Numbered from the stretch's first letter, positions 27,402-36,890 are shown. The stretch is 64,000 nt of DNA from Noviherbaspirillum pedocola (GCF_016632335.1 NZ_JAEPBG010000017.1:1-64000), one strand, 5' to 3'. Made by a program: numbers and translations. The notes: generated by a model from the letters alone, not told the origin.

Positions 27402-29123
27402 ATGTCTACTGTGCAAATGTCCTCCCAGTCGGAAGCTGCTCCTCAAATGGAAAGCTTTGCAGCTCTGTTCGAGGAATCGCTGTCCCGTCAGGACATGCGT
27501 TCTGGTGAAGTGATCTCCGCTGAAGTCGTGCGCCTCGACCACAATTTCGTGATCGTCAACGCCGGCCTGAAGTCGGAAGCCTTCATCCCCATCGAAGAAT
27601 TCAAGAATGACAACGGTGAAGTCGAAGTCAATGTCGGCGACTTCATCACCGTGGCCATCGAGTCGCTGGAAAACGGTTTCGGCGACACCATCCTGTCCCG
27701 CGACAAGGCCAAGCGTCTGGCTTCCTGGCTGTCGCTGGAAAAAGCCATGGAATCCGGCGAAATCGTCACCGGTACCGTCAATGGCAAGGTCAAGGGCGGC
27801 CTGACCGTTCTGACCAACGGCATTCGTGCCTTCCTGCCGGGTTCGCTGGTCGACACCCGTCCGGTCAAGGACACCACCCCGTACGAAGGCAAGACCCTGG
27901 AATTCAAGGTCATCAAGCTGGATCGCAAGCGCAACAACGTTGTGCTGTCCCGCCGCGCCGTCATCGAAGAGTCGATGGGCGAAGAGCGCGCCAAGCTGAT
28001 GGAAACCCTGAAGGAAGGCACCATCGTCACCGGTATCGTCAAGAACATCACCGACTACGGCGCGTTCGTTGACCTCGGCGGCATCGACGGCCTGCTGCAC
28101 ATCACCGACCTGGCATGGCGTCGTGTGCGTCACCCGTCGGAAGTGCTGTCCGTCGGCCAGGAAATCACCGCCAAGGTCCTCAAGTACGACCAGGAAAAGA
28201 ACCGCGTCTCGCTGGGCGTCAAGCAGCTGGGCGACGATCCTTGGACCGGTCTGTCCCGTCGCTATCCGCAAGGCACCCGTCTGTTCGGCAAGGTCACCAA
28301 CCTGACCGACTACGGCGCGTTCGTGGAAGTCGAGCAGGGCATCGAAGGCCTGGTGCACGTCTCCGAAATGGATTGGACCAACAAGAACGTGGCTCCGAAC
28401 AAGGTTGTCCAGCTGGGCGACGAAGTCGAAGTCATGGTCCTGGAAATCGACGAAGAGCGTCGCCGCATCAGCCTGGGCATGAAGCAGTGCAAGCCGAATC
28501 CCTGGGACGATTTCGCCATCACCCACAAGAAGGGTGATCGCGTCACCGGCGCCATCAAGTCGATCACCGACTTCGGCGTGTTCATCGGCCTGCCGGGCAA
28601 CATCGACGGCCTGGTGCACCTGTCCGACCTGTCCTGGACCGAGTCCGGCGAAGAAGCCGTGCGCAAGTTCAAGAAGGGCGACGAGCTGGAAGCCGTGGTT
28701 CTGGCCATCGACGTCGAGCGCGAGCGCGTTTCTCTGGGCGTCAAGCAACTGGAAGGCGATCCGTTCAACAACTTCGTTGCGATGAACGACAAGGGCGCGC
28801 TGGTTAACGGCACGGTCAAGTCGGTCGAGCCGAAGGGCGCCGTGATCCAGCTGTCCGAGGAAGTCGAAGGCTATCTGCGTGCGTCGGAAATCTCCCGCGA
28901 TCGCGTGGAAGATGCATCGACCCACGTGAAGGTTGGCGACAAGCTCGAAGCGATGGTGATCAATATCGATCGCAAATCGCGCAGCATCCAGCTCTCGATC
29001 AAGGCGAAAGACAACGCCGAGACCCAGGAAGCGATGCAGAAGATGTCGGCCGATTCCAACGCTGCTTCGGGCACCACCAGCCTGGGCGCGCTGCTCAAGG
29101 CCAAGCTCGACAACAAGGGCTGA
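27402..29123 (+). CDS. rpsA: 30S ribosomal protein S1
   Basis: 573 residues from ATG 27402; a second in-frame ATG lies 15 nt downstream. Six S1/OB domains are visible, for example [40 protein letters not shown] and [21 protein letters not shown]1 loads mRNAs onto the ribosome. No Shine-Dalgarno sequence precedes the start (pyrimidine-rich CTAACCCTTACTAACTTT), as is typical for rpsA, which represses its own translation. It is followed 18 nt later by ihfB. Confidence 0.97.
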   Translation: MSTVQMSSQSEAAPQMESFAALFEESLSRQDMRSGEVISAEVVRLDHNFVIVNAGLKSEAFIPIEEFKNDNGEVEVNVGDFITVAIESLENGFGDTILSRDKAKRLASWLSLEKAMESGEIVTGTVNGKVKGGLTVLTNGIRAFLPGSLVDTRPVKDTTPYEGKTLEFKVIKLDRKRNNVVLSRRAVIEESMGEERAKLMETLKEGTIVTGIVKNITDYGAFVDLGGIDGLLHITDLAWRRVRHPSEVLSVGQEITAKVLKYDQEKNRVSLGVKQLGDDPWTGLSRRYPQGTRLFGKVTNLTDYGAFVEVEQGIEGLVHVSEMDWTNKNVAPNKVVQLGDEVEVMVLEIDEERRRISLGMKQCKPNPWDDFAITHKKGDRVTGAIKSITDFGVFIGLPGNIDGLVHLSDLSWTESGEEAVRKFKKGDELEAVVLAIDVERERVSLGVKQLEGDPFNNFVAMNDKGALVNGTVKSVEPKGAVIQLSEEVEGYLRASEISRDRVEDASTHVKVGDKLEAMVINIDRKSRSIQLSIKAKDNAETQEAMQKMSADSNAASGTTSLGALLKAKLDNKG

Positions 29124-29141
29124 TAAAGGGGCGCTTCGTCC

Positions 29142-29447
29142 ATGACCAAGTCGGAATTGATTGCCCGTCTGGCTGAACGGTATCCGCAGCTGGTAGCAAA
29201 GGATGCGGATTTCGTCGTCAAGATCATTCTCGATGCGATCGCCGATGCGCTGGCCGCGGGTCAGCGCATCGAGATCCGCGGCTTCGGCAGCTTTGCGGTG
29301 AACGTTCGTCCTCCGCGGACCGGACGCAACCCGAAGTCGGGCGAGAAAGTGATGGTGCCGGAAAAATGGGCGCCGCACTTCAAGCCCGGCAAGGAGCTGC
29401 GCGAGCGCGTGGATGCGATGGTCGGCCAGCCGATTAAGGAAGACTGA
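29142..29447 (+). CDS. ihfB: Integration host factor subunit beta
   Basis: 101 residues. [20 protein letters not shown] at the N-terminus, the DNA-binding arm [20 protein letters not shown] with the intercalating proline, and the [13 protein letters not shown]-terminus. It forms the IHF heterodimer that bends DNA; IHF is needed by sigma-54 promoters such as the one proposed at 35806. A strong terminator follows. Confidence 0.96.
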   Translation: MTKSELIARLAERYPQLVAKDADFVVKIILDAIADALAAGQRIEIRGFGSFAVNVRPPRTGRNPKSGEKVMVPEKWAPHFKPGKELRERVDAMVGQPIKED

Positions 29448-29466
29448 GTCATTGCGCACCAGAAAA

Positions 29467-29494
29467 AACGGCATTCTCGGATGCCGTTTTTTTT
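29467..29494 (+). terminator. Rho-independent terminator after ihfB
   Basis: AACGGCAT, loop TCTCGG, ATGCCGTT, then a run of T to 29494. Confidence 0.93.
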
Positions 29495-29541
29495 CGCGTA
29501 CAATTTCGCTTTTTCGCCCGGACCAGAAGGAATCACCGGAC

Positions 29542-29844
29542 ATGAAGCTCTTGTTTCGCCTCCTCGCTGCCGTGCTGTTCGTGCTGTTCTTCGGTTTCGC
29601 CTTGAAGAATACCCAGGAAGTGGCGCTGCGCTTTTTTCTTGATTACGAGCTGCGCGGTCCGCTGGTGCTTTTGCTGCTGGGCTTTTTTGCCATCGGCGCT
29701 GTGCTCGGCGTGTTGGCGATGACACCGATGGTGTTCCGCTACCGCCGCGAACTCGGCAAGCACAAGCATGCGATCGTCGTCCTGCAAAAAAATGGGGCGA
29801 CACCTGACCGAGGCAACGCGTCGCCACCTGCGGATGCTTACTGA
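29542..29844 (+). CDS. lapA: Lipopolysaccharide assembly protein LapA domain (DUF1049)
   Basis: 100 residues from ATG 29542. Two membrane helices (LLAAVLFVLFFGFALKNTQE and LVLLLLGFFAIGAVLGVLAM) separated by a short beta segment VALRFFLDYELRG, followed by a charged cytoplasmic tail, as in LapA/YciS. It sits upstream of lapB, the conserved pair that controls LpxC stability and LPS amount. The start is about 50 nt after the ihfB terminator. Confidence 0.88.
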   Translation: MKLLFRLLAAVLFVLFFGFALKNTQEVALRFFLDYELRGPLVLLLLGFFAIGAVLGVLAMTPMVFRYRRELGKHKHAIVVLQKNGATPDRGNASPPADAY

Positions 29845-29949
29845 GCGTCTCGGCCTGAATGCACAGTCGGCAGGCATCGGCAACGCAGCAATCACAACAA
29901 CATGCGGCAAACGCCGCCTAAAGAACAAGCGAACACGCTATACATCCGC

Positions 29950-31125
29950 ATGGAATTCGAAACCTGGTGGCTGCTGGGCATACCCATTTTCTTCGCTCTT
30001 GGCTGGATCGCAGCGCGCGTCGACATCCGCGAACTGGTGTCCGAATCGCGCACCCTGCCGACCGGCTATTTCAAGGGCTTGAATTTTTTGCTGCAGGAGC
30101 AGCCGGACAAGGCCATCGATGCATTCATCGAAATCGTCAAGCTCGACCCTGAAACCGTGGAGCTGCACTATGCGCTAGGCAACCTGTTCCGCCGACGCGG
30201 TGAAATCGAACGGGCGATCCGGGTGCACCAAAACCTCCTCGCCCGACCGGACCTGCCCGCCGAGGACGGGATACAGGCGCTGTACGAACTCGGCCAGGAT
30301 TACCTGAAGGCCGGCCTGCTGGATCGCGCCGAGGAATCCTTCAACAAGCTCATCGACACGCCGTATGCGGCGCAGGCACGGCGCGCGCTGCTGGAAATCT
30401 ATCAGCGCGAAAAGGAATGGAAGCGCGCCATTGAAGCGGCGCAGGCTTTGCAGGAGGCCGGTGCCGGCGGCCGGCAAAAGGAAATCGCGCAGTTCTACTG
30501 CGAGCTGGCCCAGGATGAGCTGGTGCATACCCATCCCGAGGCTGCGCTTGCCATGCTTGAACACGCGCTGGCGGCAGACCGCAAGAACGTGCGCGCCACG
30601 ATGCTGATCGGCGATGTGCATCTCGCGCGCGGCGATACCGAAGCGGCACTCCTGGCGTGGCGCCGGGTAGAGCAGCAAAGCGTGCCGCATGTGGCCCTGG
30701 TCGCGCAGCGGCTGATGGATGGCTATCGCGCCGTCGGTCGACCGCAGGAAGGCGTGAATCTGCTCAAGGCTTATCTGGCCGAGGCATCGTCCATCGATCT
30801 GCTCGAAGTCGTCTTCAAGGCAGTGCTGGAACTGGATGGCGTCGAAGCGGCGAACCAGGTGGTGATCAATGAACTGCGGCGCACCCCGACGCTGCTCGGC
30901 CTGGACAAGATGCTCGAGGCGCGCATGCTGGTCGTCGCGCCGGAATATCAATCCGAACTGGCCATGGTGCGCGATCTAGTGCACGGCTATGCGCAGAAGC
31001 TGGCGCGCTACCAGTGCAGCCATTGCGGCTTCAAGGCGCGCCAGTTCTACTGGCAATGCCCCGGCTGCAGCCATTGGGAGACCTATCCGCCGCGGCGCAC
31101 CGAAGAACTGAATGTCATGACATGA
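29950..31125 (+). CDS. lapB: Lipopolysaccharide assembly protein LapB (YciM)
   Basis: 391 residues from ATG 29950, close to the 389 of E. coli LapB. An N-terminal membrane helix (WWLLGIPIFFALGWIAARVD) is followed by DIRELVSESRTLPTGYFKGL, then about nine TPR helical repeats, and a C-terminal rubredoxin-like zinc knuckle CSHCGFKARQFYWQCPGCSH. LapB, on the cytoplasmic face, guides FtsH to degrade LpxC. An in-frame ATG at 29902 is possible but the family starts at the helix. hldA follows. Confidence 0.95.
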   Translation: MEFETWWLLGIPIFFALGWIAARVDIRELVSESRTLPTGYFKGLNFLLQEQPDKAIDAFIEIVKLDPETVELHYALGNLFRRRGEIERAIRVHQNLLARPDLPAEDGIQALYELGQDYLKAGLLDRAEESFNKLIDTPYAAQARRALLEIYQREKEWKRAIEAAQALQEAGAGGRQKEIAQFYCELAQDELVHTHPEAALAMLEHALAADRKNVRATMLIGDVHLARGDTEAALLAWRRVEQQSVPHVALVAQRLMDGYRAVGRPQEGVNLLKAYLAEASSIDLLEVVFKAVLELDGVEAANQVVINELRRTPTLLGLDKMLEARMLVVAPEYQSELAMVRDLVHGYAQKLARYQCSHCGFKARQFYWQCPGCSHWETYPPRRTEELNVMT

Positions 31126-31144
31126 ACGCGCGAAGACACTATCC

Positions 31145-32104
31145 ATGAGCATCCATCAAATTTCCCCAGCCACGCGCGACGCCGCGCCGACCGCACTTCC
31201 AGCCACGCGCGTGTTGATCGTCGGCGACATCATGCTGGACCGCTACTGGTTCGGCGACGTCAACCGCATCTCTCCGGAGGCGCCTGTACCGGTGGTACGC
31301 GTCGAGCGGCGTGAGGAAAGGCTGGGCGGCGCCGCCAACGTGGCGCGTAACGCCGCCGCGCTGGGTGCGAAGACAGGCCTGCTCGGTGTGGTTGGCGCCG
31401 ATGAAGCGGGCTCCACCGTCGAAGACATGCTTGGCGACATCGGCGTGGCAAGCTTTCTGAGCCGTGATCCGGACATCTCCACGATCATCAAGCTGCGGGT
31501 TATCGGCCGGCAGCAGCAACTGCTGCGCATCGATTTCGAAGAGGCACCCAGCGATACCGTGTTGCGCGACAAGCTGACCCGCTTCAATGCGCTGCTGCCT
31601 GATTACGACCTGGTGGTGTTGTCCGATTATGCGAAGGGCGCGCTGGTGAACGTACGCGACATGATCACTGCCGCGCGCACGCTCGGAAAACGGGTACTGG
31701 TCGATCCCAAGGGCGATGATTTCTCCCAGTATGCCGGCGCGTCGATCCTGACGCCGAACCGGGCGGAGCTGCGGCACATCGTCGGCAATTGGAAAAGTGA
31801 AGCGGAACTCAGCGAAAAGGCGCAGCGCCTGCGCAATGCGTTGGCGCTGGAAGCGCTGCTGGTTACGCGTTCCGAGGAAGGCATGACGCTGTACACCGCA
31901 GATGCGGTCGAACACTTTCCGGCGATGGCGCGCGAAGTCTATGACGTCTCCGGCGCCGGCGACACCGTCATCGCCACTCTGGCGACGATGCTCGGCGCCG
32001 GGCGGCCGCTGAGCGAAGCGGTGCACACGGCAAACCGCGCCGGCGGCATCGTGGTCGGCAAGCTCGGCACGGCCACGGTGACCCGCGAGGAGCTCTTCGG
32101 CTGA
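31145..32104 (+). CDS. hldA: D-glycero-beta-D-manno-heptose-7-phosphate kinase
   Basis: 319 residues. PfkB/ribokinase fold: VLIVGDIMLDRYWFGDVNRI, RLGGAANVARNAAALGAKTG and the C-terminal VYDVSGAGDTVIATLATMLG with the catalytic Asp. LRVIGRQQQLLRIDFE is a RfaE domain I marker. It makes heptose bisphosphate for LPS inner core. E. coli fuses this kinase to an adenylyltransferase (HldE); here the kinase stands alone, as usual in Burkholderiales. It is in a probable operon with lapA-lapB, all serving LPS. Confidence 0.93.
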   Translation: MSIHQISPATRDAAPTALPATRVLIVGDIMLDRYWFGDVNRISPEAPVPVVRVERREERLGGAANVARNAAALGAKTGLLGVVGADEAGSTVEDMLGDIGVASFLSRDPDISTIIKLRVIGRQQQLLRIDFEEAPSDTVLRDKLTRFNALLPDYDLVVLSDYAKGALVNVRDMITAARTLGKRVLVDPKGDDFSQYAGASILTPNRAELRHIVGNWKSEAELSEKAQRLRNALALEALLVTRSEEGMTLYTADAVEHFPAMAREVYDVSGAGDTVIATLATMLGAGRPLSEAVHTANRAGGIVVGKLGTATVTREELFG

Positions 32105-32233
32105 ACATGCGCCGATGAAGATTGAAGATGCCGAATGTCAACCGTATTCGGCATCAGCCGTTTATGCGCGCAGGCATGGATCATGCCGGTTTCACGCATC
32201 GAATGGCTATCAACCCTTCAATCGGAGAAAAAC

Positions 32234-32566
32234 ATGATCAAAAAAGTCTTGCTTGCCGCATCTTTCTGCCTTGCCGCCGTCTTTGCTCACGCTGCTGACG
32301 TCGAAATCAACAAGGCTGATCAGGCGGCGCTGGATGGCGTAAAAGGCATCGGTCCCTCGCTCTCCAGCAGCATTCTGGAGGAGCGCAAGAAAGGCGATTT
32401 CAAGGACTGGGGCGATTTTGAAAAGCGGGTCAAGGGCGTCAAGGAGAAAAAGGCGATGCGCCTGTCTGACGCCGGATTGCGGATCAACGGCCAGCCGCTG
32501 CAGGCCAGCGCTGCTACCCAGGCCGCGGCAGGCAAGTCGGCGAAAAAGGACGAAGCCAAGAAGTAA
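32234..32566 (+). CDS. Small exported helix-hairpin-helix protein (ComEA-like)
   Basis: 110 residues from ATG 32234, with GGAG 8 nt upstream. Signal peptide MIKKVLLAASFCLAAVFAHA, then one HhH domain: VEINKADQAALDGVKGIGPS and FKDWGDFEKRVKGVKEKKAM. A lysine/alanine-rich tail follows. ComEA proteins bind incoming DNA in the periplasm during natural transformation, often together with type IV pili such as those encoded at 3.5-13.9 kb. The single HhH domain and short length also fit other exported HhH proteins. Confidence 0.82.
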   Translation: MIKKVLLAASFCLAAVFAHAADVEINKADQAALDGVKGIGPSLSSSILEERKKGDFKDWGDFEKRVKGVKEKKAMRLSDAGLRINGQPLQASAATQAAAGKSAKKDEAKK

Positions 32567-32583
32567 GTTGCAGTCGAATCACC

Positions 32584-32609
32584 AAGCCCCGCCCATGCGG
32601 GGCTTTTTT
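32584..32609 (+). terminator. Rho-independent terminator after the ComEA-like gene
   Basis: AAGCCCCGC, loop CCAT, GCGGGGCTT, then TTTT. Confidence 0.93.
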
Positions 32610-32715
32610 CTGCTGCTGCGACTACCGCACCATGGCCGCTGCTGTACGCACCGCCATACGCACATTGTTGACTGCGATTAGAATGCCTGATTTACCTCTC
32701 TGAAGCTGATCGGCC

Positions 32716-33618
32716 ATGGCATACAAGACTATTGAAGACACAGTCGGCAACACGCCACTGGTGCAACTCAAACGCATACCCGGCGACGATGCCGCGCGGC
32801 GCAACAACGTCATCCTCGGCAAGCTCGAGGGTAACAACCCCGCCGGGTCGGTGAAGGATAGACCAGCGCTGGCGATGATCAAGGGCGCGGAAGAGCGCGG
32901 CGATATCAAGCCTGGCGATACGCTAATCGAAGCTACCAGCGGCAATACCGGCATCGCACTGGCAATGGCCGCATCCATGCGCGGCTACAAGATGGTGCTG
33001 ATCATGCCCGAGAACCTGAGCCTGGAGCGGCGCCAGAGCATGGCTGCCTACGGTGCGCAGATCATCCTGACACCGAAGACCGGCGGCATGGAATATGCGC
33101 GCGACCTGGCCGACAAGATGCAGCGCGAAGGTCAGGGCATCATCCTTGATCAATTTGGCAATCCTGATAATCCACGCTCGCATTACGAGAGCACCGGCCC
33201 AGAAATCTGGCGCGATACCGAAGGCAGAATCACCCACTTCGTCAGCGCCATGGGCACCACCGGCACAATCATGGGCGTGTCGCACTACCTGAAGGAACAG
33301 AATCCCGGAGTGCGCATCATCGGCGCACAGCCGGAAGAAGGTTCGCAGATTCCGGGCATACGCAAGTGGCCAGAAGCCTATCTGCCGAAAATCTTCGATC
33401 GCTCGCGCGTGGATCAGGTGGAAAACGTGAGCCAGGCGGCCGCGGAACACATGGCGCGGCGAATGGCGGTGGAAGAGGGAATCTTTTGCGGGATTTCTGC
33501 GGCCGGTGCCTGTGAAGTGGCCTTGCGTATTTCACAGACTGTCGAGAATGCCACGATCGTTTTTATCGTTTGCGATCGTGGCGACCGGTATCTGTCGACC
33601 GGGGTGTTCCCGGCCTGA
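32716..33618 (+). CDS. cysM: Cysteine synthase B (O-acetylserine sulfhydrylase)
   Basis: 300 residues. IEDTVGNTPLVQLKRIPGDD, the PLP lysine in EGNNPAGSVKDRPALAMIKG, the substrate loop EATSGNTGIALAMAASMRGY and GTTGTIMGVSHYLKEQNP. The PEEGSQIPGIRKWP segment distinguishes CysM from CysK. It makes cysteine from O-acetylserine and sulfide or thiosulfate. It is transcribed alone, convergent with the HTH gene. Confidence 0.95.
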   Translation: MAYKTIEDTVGNTPLVQLKRIPGDDAARRNNVILGKLEGNNPAGSVKDRPALAMIKGAEERGDIKPGDTLIEATSGNTGIALAMAASMRGYKMVLIMPENLSLERRQSMAAYGAQIILTPKTGGMEYARDLADKMQREGQGIILDQFGNPDNPRSHYESTGPEIWRDTEGRITHFVSAMGTTGTIMGVSHYLKEQNPGVRIIGAQPEEGSQIPGIRKWPEAYLPKIFDRSRVDQVENVSQAAAEHMARRMAVEEGIFCGISAAGACEVALRISQTVENATIVFIVCDRGDRYLSTGVFPA

Positions 33619-33623
33619 GAGTC

Positions 33624-33974
33624 TTACTCCTGATCGTCGTCCATGGCGTCAGCGGCTTGCAGTGCATCGCCCTTGGGCTTGAATTGCTTGTCGCTAATGC
33701 GGAATTTTTCGCGCCGGTCGCCCATCAGTACGCGCAGTTCCTTGATGCTCAAATCGCTGACTTCATGCATACGGATCAGCAGCGAAGCGCCGACTGGCAG
33801 ACGACGATGACGAATCTTGCTGATGACAGGCGGCGCCACTTCCAGGGCGCGCGACAGTGCGGCATCGTTCTTCAGGTTTAACTTTTCGATCAGGGAATCG
33901 AGCAGGTTGTTCGGGTCGTAATGGATCTGGTCAGCCAGGCGATTGCTGGGATTGGACTCGTTCGAGTTTGTCAT
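33624..33974 (-). CDS. Small helix-turn-helix (Cro-like) protein
   Basis: 116 residues from ATG 33974. The centre reads LIEKLNLKNDAALSRALEVA then PPVISKIRHRRLPVGASLLI, the five-helix pattern of Cro/CI-type DNA-binding domains, with a conserved ISKIRHRR recognition helix. It is followed by DLSIKELRVLMGDRREKFRI and an acidic tail. The target is unknown. It ends 5 nt from the convergent cysM stop. Similar single HTH proteins are, to my knowledge, common in Oxalobacteraceae and Burkholderiaceae. Confidence 0.72.
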   Translation of the reverse strand: MTNSNESNPSNRLADQIHYDPNNLLDSLIEKLNLKNDAALSRALEVAPPVISKIRHRRLPVGASLLIRMHEVSDLSIKELRVLMGDRREKFRISDKQFKPKGDALQAADAMDDDQE

Positions 33975-34251
33975 TTCAGTGAATTCCTTATTGCAAGTTC
34001 GAGGCCGGGAAGCTTTCACCGTGCCGCAATGTCACATCATGCGAGGCGCTGCTCCGAAGAAGGCCATGCATTAGTGCAAAATTTTTTCGATATAGTAGCT
34101 TTTGGACAGCACCAGCGGGAAAAAATTTCGCATCAGAAACAAATTTTTACCAGCAAATTCTCATGCTTGGCCATTGCCTGTTGCTTAACAGTCGCTCGAT
34201 TGATGATGGCCGCACACTGTTTTCTTTATCGGCTTCCCTGCTGCCAAGGCG

Positions 34252-34797
34252 TCAACCACCCGATTCGGCAAACAAACGTCTCCAACCGTCCTCTCCAAGT
34301 TCGCGCAGGGTCGCGATGTTCCTTTTGTAAATCGACTTTGCGTCAGGAAATGCGGCTACAGCCTTCTCGATGCTGGCTTCGCGCAGCAAATGGAGCATCG
34401 GATAGGGCGCGCGGTTCGTATAGTTTTCGATATCTTCGGGTTTCGTATCGGCGAACTGATAGTGGGGATGGAAGCTCGCTACCTGAATTTCCCCTTCCAG
34501 ATCCAGTCCAGCGACGATTTCATCAGCAGTATCGAGAAATTCGTTGTAGTCGAAGAAGTCGGTCAGCACCCATGGATGAATCAGCAGCGTCGTGTCGGTT
34601 TGGGAAGGATCGCAGGCATGCAGGAGTTTCAATTCGCGCATCAGTTCCTCGCCCAGCTGTTTCGGCTCCTGCGCTTCGCTGACGACATAGCGAATTTGCC
34701 CCTTCGTGTGTACAGCCTTGGCAAAAGGACAGAGATTCAAGCCTATTACCGCGCGTTCCAGCCAAGTCTTAACGTTGTCGATGATCTGTTCTTGCAT
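34252..34797 (-). CDS. DUF1415 family protein
   Basis: 181 residues from ATG 34797. WLERAVIGLNLCPFAKAVHT is the DUF1415 signature and ASFHPHYQFADTKPEDIENY another; the end reads SIYKRNIATLRELGEDGWRR. The family is widespread in proteobacteria and of unknown function. It is divergent from yaeQ. The longer frame to 34836 would add a hydrophobic leader not typical of the family. Confidence 0.85.
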   Translation of the reverse strand: MQEQIIDNVKTWLERAVIGLNLCPFAKAVHTKGQIRYVVSEAQEPKQLGEELMRELKLLHACDPSQTDTTLLIHPWVLTDFFDYNEFLDTADEIVAGLDLEGEIQVASFHPHYQFADTKPEDIENYTNRAPYPMLHLLREASIEKAVAAFPDAKSIYKRNIATLRELGEDGWRRLFAESGG

Positions 34798-34895
34798 AGC
34801 GATGCCAAAGAAGAGTAGAGAGCGAACAAAAAGCACGGTTTCGACCGGGCGATCGGCTATGCTTGCGCTCCCCCGAAATTCCAGAAAACGAGATT

Positions 34896-35435
34896 ATGGC
34901 GCTGAAATCAACGATATATAAGGCGGAAGTACAAATTGCGGATATGGACAGGCCTTATTACGGCGATCATGCCCTTACCCTGGCGCGCCATCCGTCCGAA
35001 ACCGAAGAACGCCTGATGATGCGGCTGCTGGCTTTCATCCGGCATGCCGATGCCGCGCTGCAATTCGGCAAGGGCTTGTCCGATGCCGACGAGCCGGACC
35101 TGTGGCAGAAGGACCTGACCGGCGCCATCCAACTCTGGATCGAAGTTGGCAACCCCGATGAGCGCCGCATACTGCGTGCCTGCGGCCGGTCGGCTGAAGT
35201 CGTCGTGTACAGCTACGGCAGCGTCAGCCCCACCTGGTGGAGCGGAATCGGTGCCCGGGTGCAGAAAGCCGAGAATTTGCGGGTTTATACCATCGCGCCT
35301 GAAACCAGCGCCGCGCTGGCCGAACTTGCGCAGCGCGGCATGCAAATTCAATGTACCGTGCAGGACGGTGACCTCTGGATCAGCAGCGGCGAGCAAACAG
35401 TGCCGGTGCAATTCCAGCCCCTCAAATCCGAATAA
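34896..35435 (+). CDS. yaeQ: YaeQ family protein
   Basis: 179 residues from ATG 34896. MALKSTIYKAEVQIADMDRP then YYGDHALTLARHPSETEERL is the classic YaeQ start; LWIEVGNPDERRILRACGRS is in the PD-(D/E)XK nuclease-like core. The fold resembles restriction endonucleases, but the biochemical role is not established. It stands alone, divergent from the DUF1415 gene. Confidence 0.92.
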   Translation: MALKSTIYKAEVQIADMDRPYYGDHALTLARHPSETEERLMMRLLAFIRHADAALQFGKGLSDADEPDLWQKDLTGAIQLWIEVGNPDERRILRACGRSAEVVVYSYGSVSPTWWSGIGARVQKAENLRVYTIAPETSAALAELAQRGMQIQCTVQDGDLWISSGEQTVPVQFQPLKSE

Positions 35436-35706
35436 GTCTTCACGTTGGCATGTGCCGGACGCTGCAAGTGAACCGGCACAACGTCGCCTATCCGGCATGA
35501 CGCCATTCAGTCCCTGCTAGCACTTTCCCTTTCGATAGCCGACCCGGCTGCCTCCTTCCCTTAGCGAAACAGCTTTGCTGCACAACGCGGCAATGCAACG
35601 CATTCGTGCATGTCATATCGACTTGCATGTCATTCCATGCCCATCAAAGGTTACGTCGCGGAAAATTTCGTGAAAACAAGCTTCGTAAAAACATAGATAG
35701 ATTGCA

Positions 35707-35729
35707 ACATGATTTGCGATAAATCATGT
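35707..35729. promoter_or_regulatory. Perfect inverted repeat, candidate activator site
   Basis: ACATGATTT, spacer GCGAT, AAATCATGT: nine-base perfect arms. It lies about 77 nt upstream of the sigma-54 -24 element, the usual distance for an enhancer bound by a sigma-54 activator. Which regulator binds is not shown; PrsR-type is an inference from PEP-CTERM systems. Confidence 0.55.
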
Positions 35730-35805
35730 CGATTCGATTTACATATTTAATATTTGCAACTTATTTTACTCTGTAAATCATTGATTTATATGGCAAGCAA
35801 TTGGC

Positions 35806-35821
35806 TGGCACAGTTCTGGCT
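35806..35821 (+). promoter_or_regulatory. Sigma-54 (RpoN) type promoter for the PEP-CTERM gene
   Basis: TGGCACAGTTCTGGCT matches the consensus TGGCAC-N5-TTGCW at all defined positions except one (G for T in the -12 block), with GG and GC at the required spacing. The start codon follows about 116 nt downstream. Confidence 0.65.
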
Positions 35822-35937
35822 TATAGCTGACAGTCAAATAACAATTGATTACAGACAAGAAAGCAGACCGGAGTGCGTCCAGACTGATTATCGGTCTCGG
35901 TCTGCAAAGCAAAAACAAACGATTTCTGGAAGGTAAT

Positions 35938-36774
35938 ATGAAAAAGGCAATCAACAAGACTCTCATCGCAGCAGCTTTGACCGGTGTTCTCGGCTTCGCA
36001 GCCTCTGGCGCCATGGCCCAGACATTTCCGGATTTCCAGGTCACAGAAGCTTCGGTGCCGGGCGCATCCACCAACACCTTCACCGCCGATAAAGTGACCG
36101 GCAACTACACCGAAGTCATCACCTTCAGCGGCAATACCTTCAATGTGTCGCTGCTGTGGAATGCCGGCCAGTTCGTCGCCAACGACGGCAAATCGCCGGT
36201 GGCTTCGCAACTCGGCCAGACCGGTTCGGCGCTGTCGCAACAGTACGGCATGTATGCGCTGTACACCGGCAACGGCACTTTCGCTACGAACGCCAACGGC
36301 AGCACGACCTTCAACTTTACGCCGGGCGGCAGCCTGCAAGTGTTCCTCGATCCGAGCACCAACACCACCTTCGGCCAGCCGTCCAATGGCTCCACCGCAT
36401 GGACCACCGGCAGCTCGACCGATGACATCCTGATCGCCAACGGTCAGCCGCGTTCCGGCCAGGGCACGCTCGACCCGACCCTGTCGACCTGCAGCGGCAC
36501 CGGCGGCAGCGGCATCAACTGCGGCAGCTTCGGTTCGTCGTCCACCTTCAACCTGACCACGGCCGGCAGTTCCTTCTTCACCGCGCCGAACCCGTTCTAC
36601 AACGTGTCCTTCCAGTCGGGCCAGCTGAACAACTTCAGCCCGACCGGCACGCAGGTGATCAACGGCTCGATGGACGTCATCTTCGGCAACGCCGTGCCTG
36701 AGCCGGCCAGCGTTGCGCTGATTGGTCTGGGCCTGATGGGTCTGGGTCTGTCGCGCCGCAAGAAACAGGCGTAA
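35938..36774 (+). CDS. PEP-CTERM sorting domain protein, PepA-like (flocculation-associated)
   Basis: 278 residues from ATG 35938, with AAGG 5 nt upstream. Signal peptide ends GAMAQ. A serine/threonine/glycine-rich secreted domain ends with a PEP-CTERM tail: VPEPASVALIGLGLMGLGLS then RRKKQA (PEP motif, membrane helix, basic end). This tail is recognised by exosortase EpsH/XrtA and processed for surface or matrix delivery. The end of the body (SFQSGQLNNFSPTGTQVING) resembles the PepA family linked to floc formation. No exosortase gene is in the window, so the machinery is elsewhere. Confidence 0.88.
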   Translation: MKKAINKTLIAAALTGVLGFAASGAMAQTFPDFQVTEASVPGASTNTFTADKVTGNYTEVITFSGNTFNVSLLWNAGQFVANDGKSPVASQLGQTGSALSQQYGMYALYTGNGTFATNANGSTTFNFTPGGSLQVFLDPSTNTTFGQPSNGSTAWTTGSSTDDILIANGQPRSGQGTLDPTLSTCSGTGGSGINCGSFGSSSTFNLTTAGSSFFTAPNPFYNVSFQSGQLNNFSPTGTQVINGSMDVIFGNAVPEPASVALIGLGLMGLGLSRRKKQA

Positions 36775-36850
36775 GAAAAAGGCGGCGCAACGATCAAAGT
36801 GCGCCGCTTTCCGCCGCCGTCTTCGCAGGAAGGCGGGGGTGGGGGAAAAG

Positions 36851-36890
36851 GCAAGAAGCCGCGGCGATGCAAATCGCCGCGGCTTCTTGC
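36851..36890. terminator. Perfect 18-bp hairpin between convergent genes
   Basis: GCAAGAAGCCGCGGCGAT, loop GCAA, then its exact complement. It lies between the converging pepA-like and tpsB genes. It lacks a clear T-run on either side, so it may act as a bidirectional terminator or mRNA 3'-end stabiliser. A second, weaker dyad (GCGGCGCA/TGCGCCGC) precedes it at about 36783-36809. Confidence 0.6.

Larger units (their letters stand above)
35436..35937. other. Long AT-rich control region upstream of the PEP-CTERM gene
   Basis: About 500 nt without a gene, clearly richer in A and T than the flanks. It holds the inverted repeat at 35707-35729 and the sigma-54 type promoter at 35806-35821, leaving a 5' leader of roughly 100 nt before the ATG. 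Confidence 0.6.

Noticed and set aside
27384..29543. 719-residue minus-strand frame opposite rpsA, ihfB and lapA
   Set aside because: It runs antisense to three well-identified genes and has no recognisable domain.
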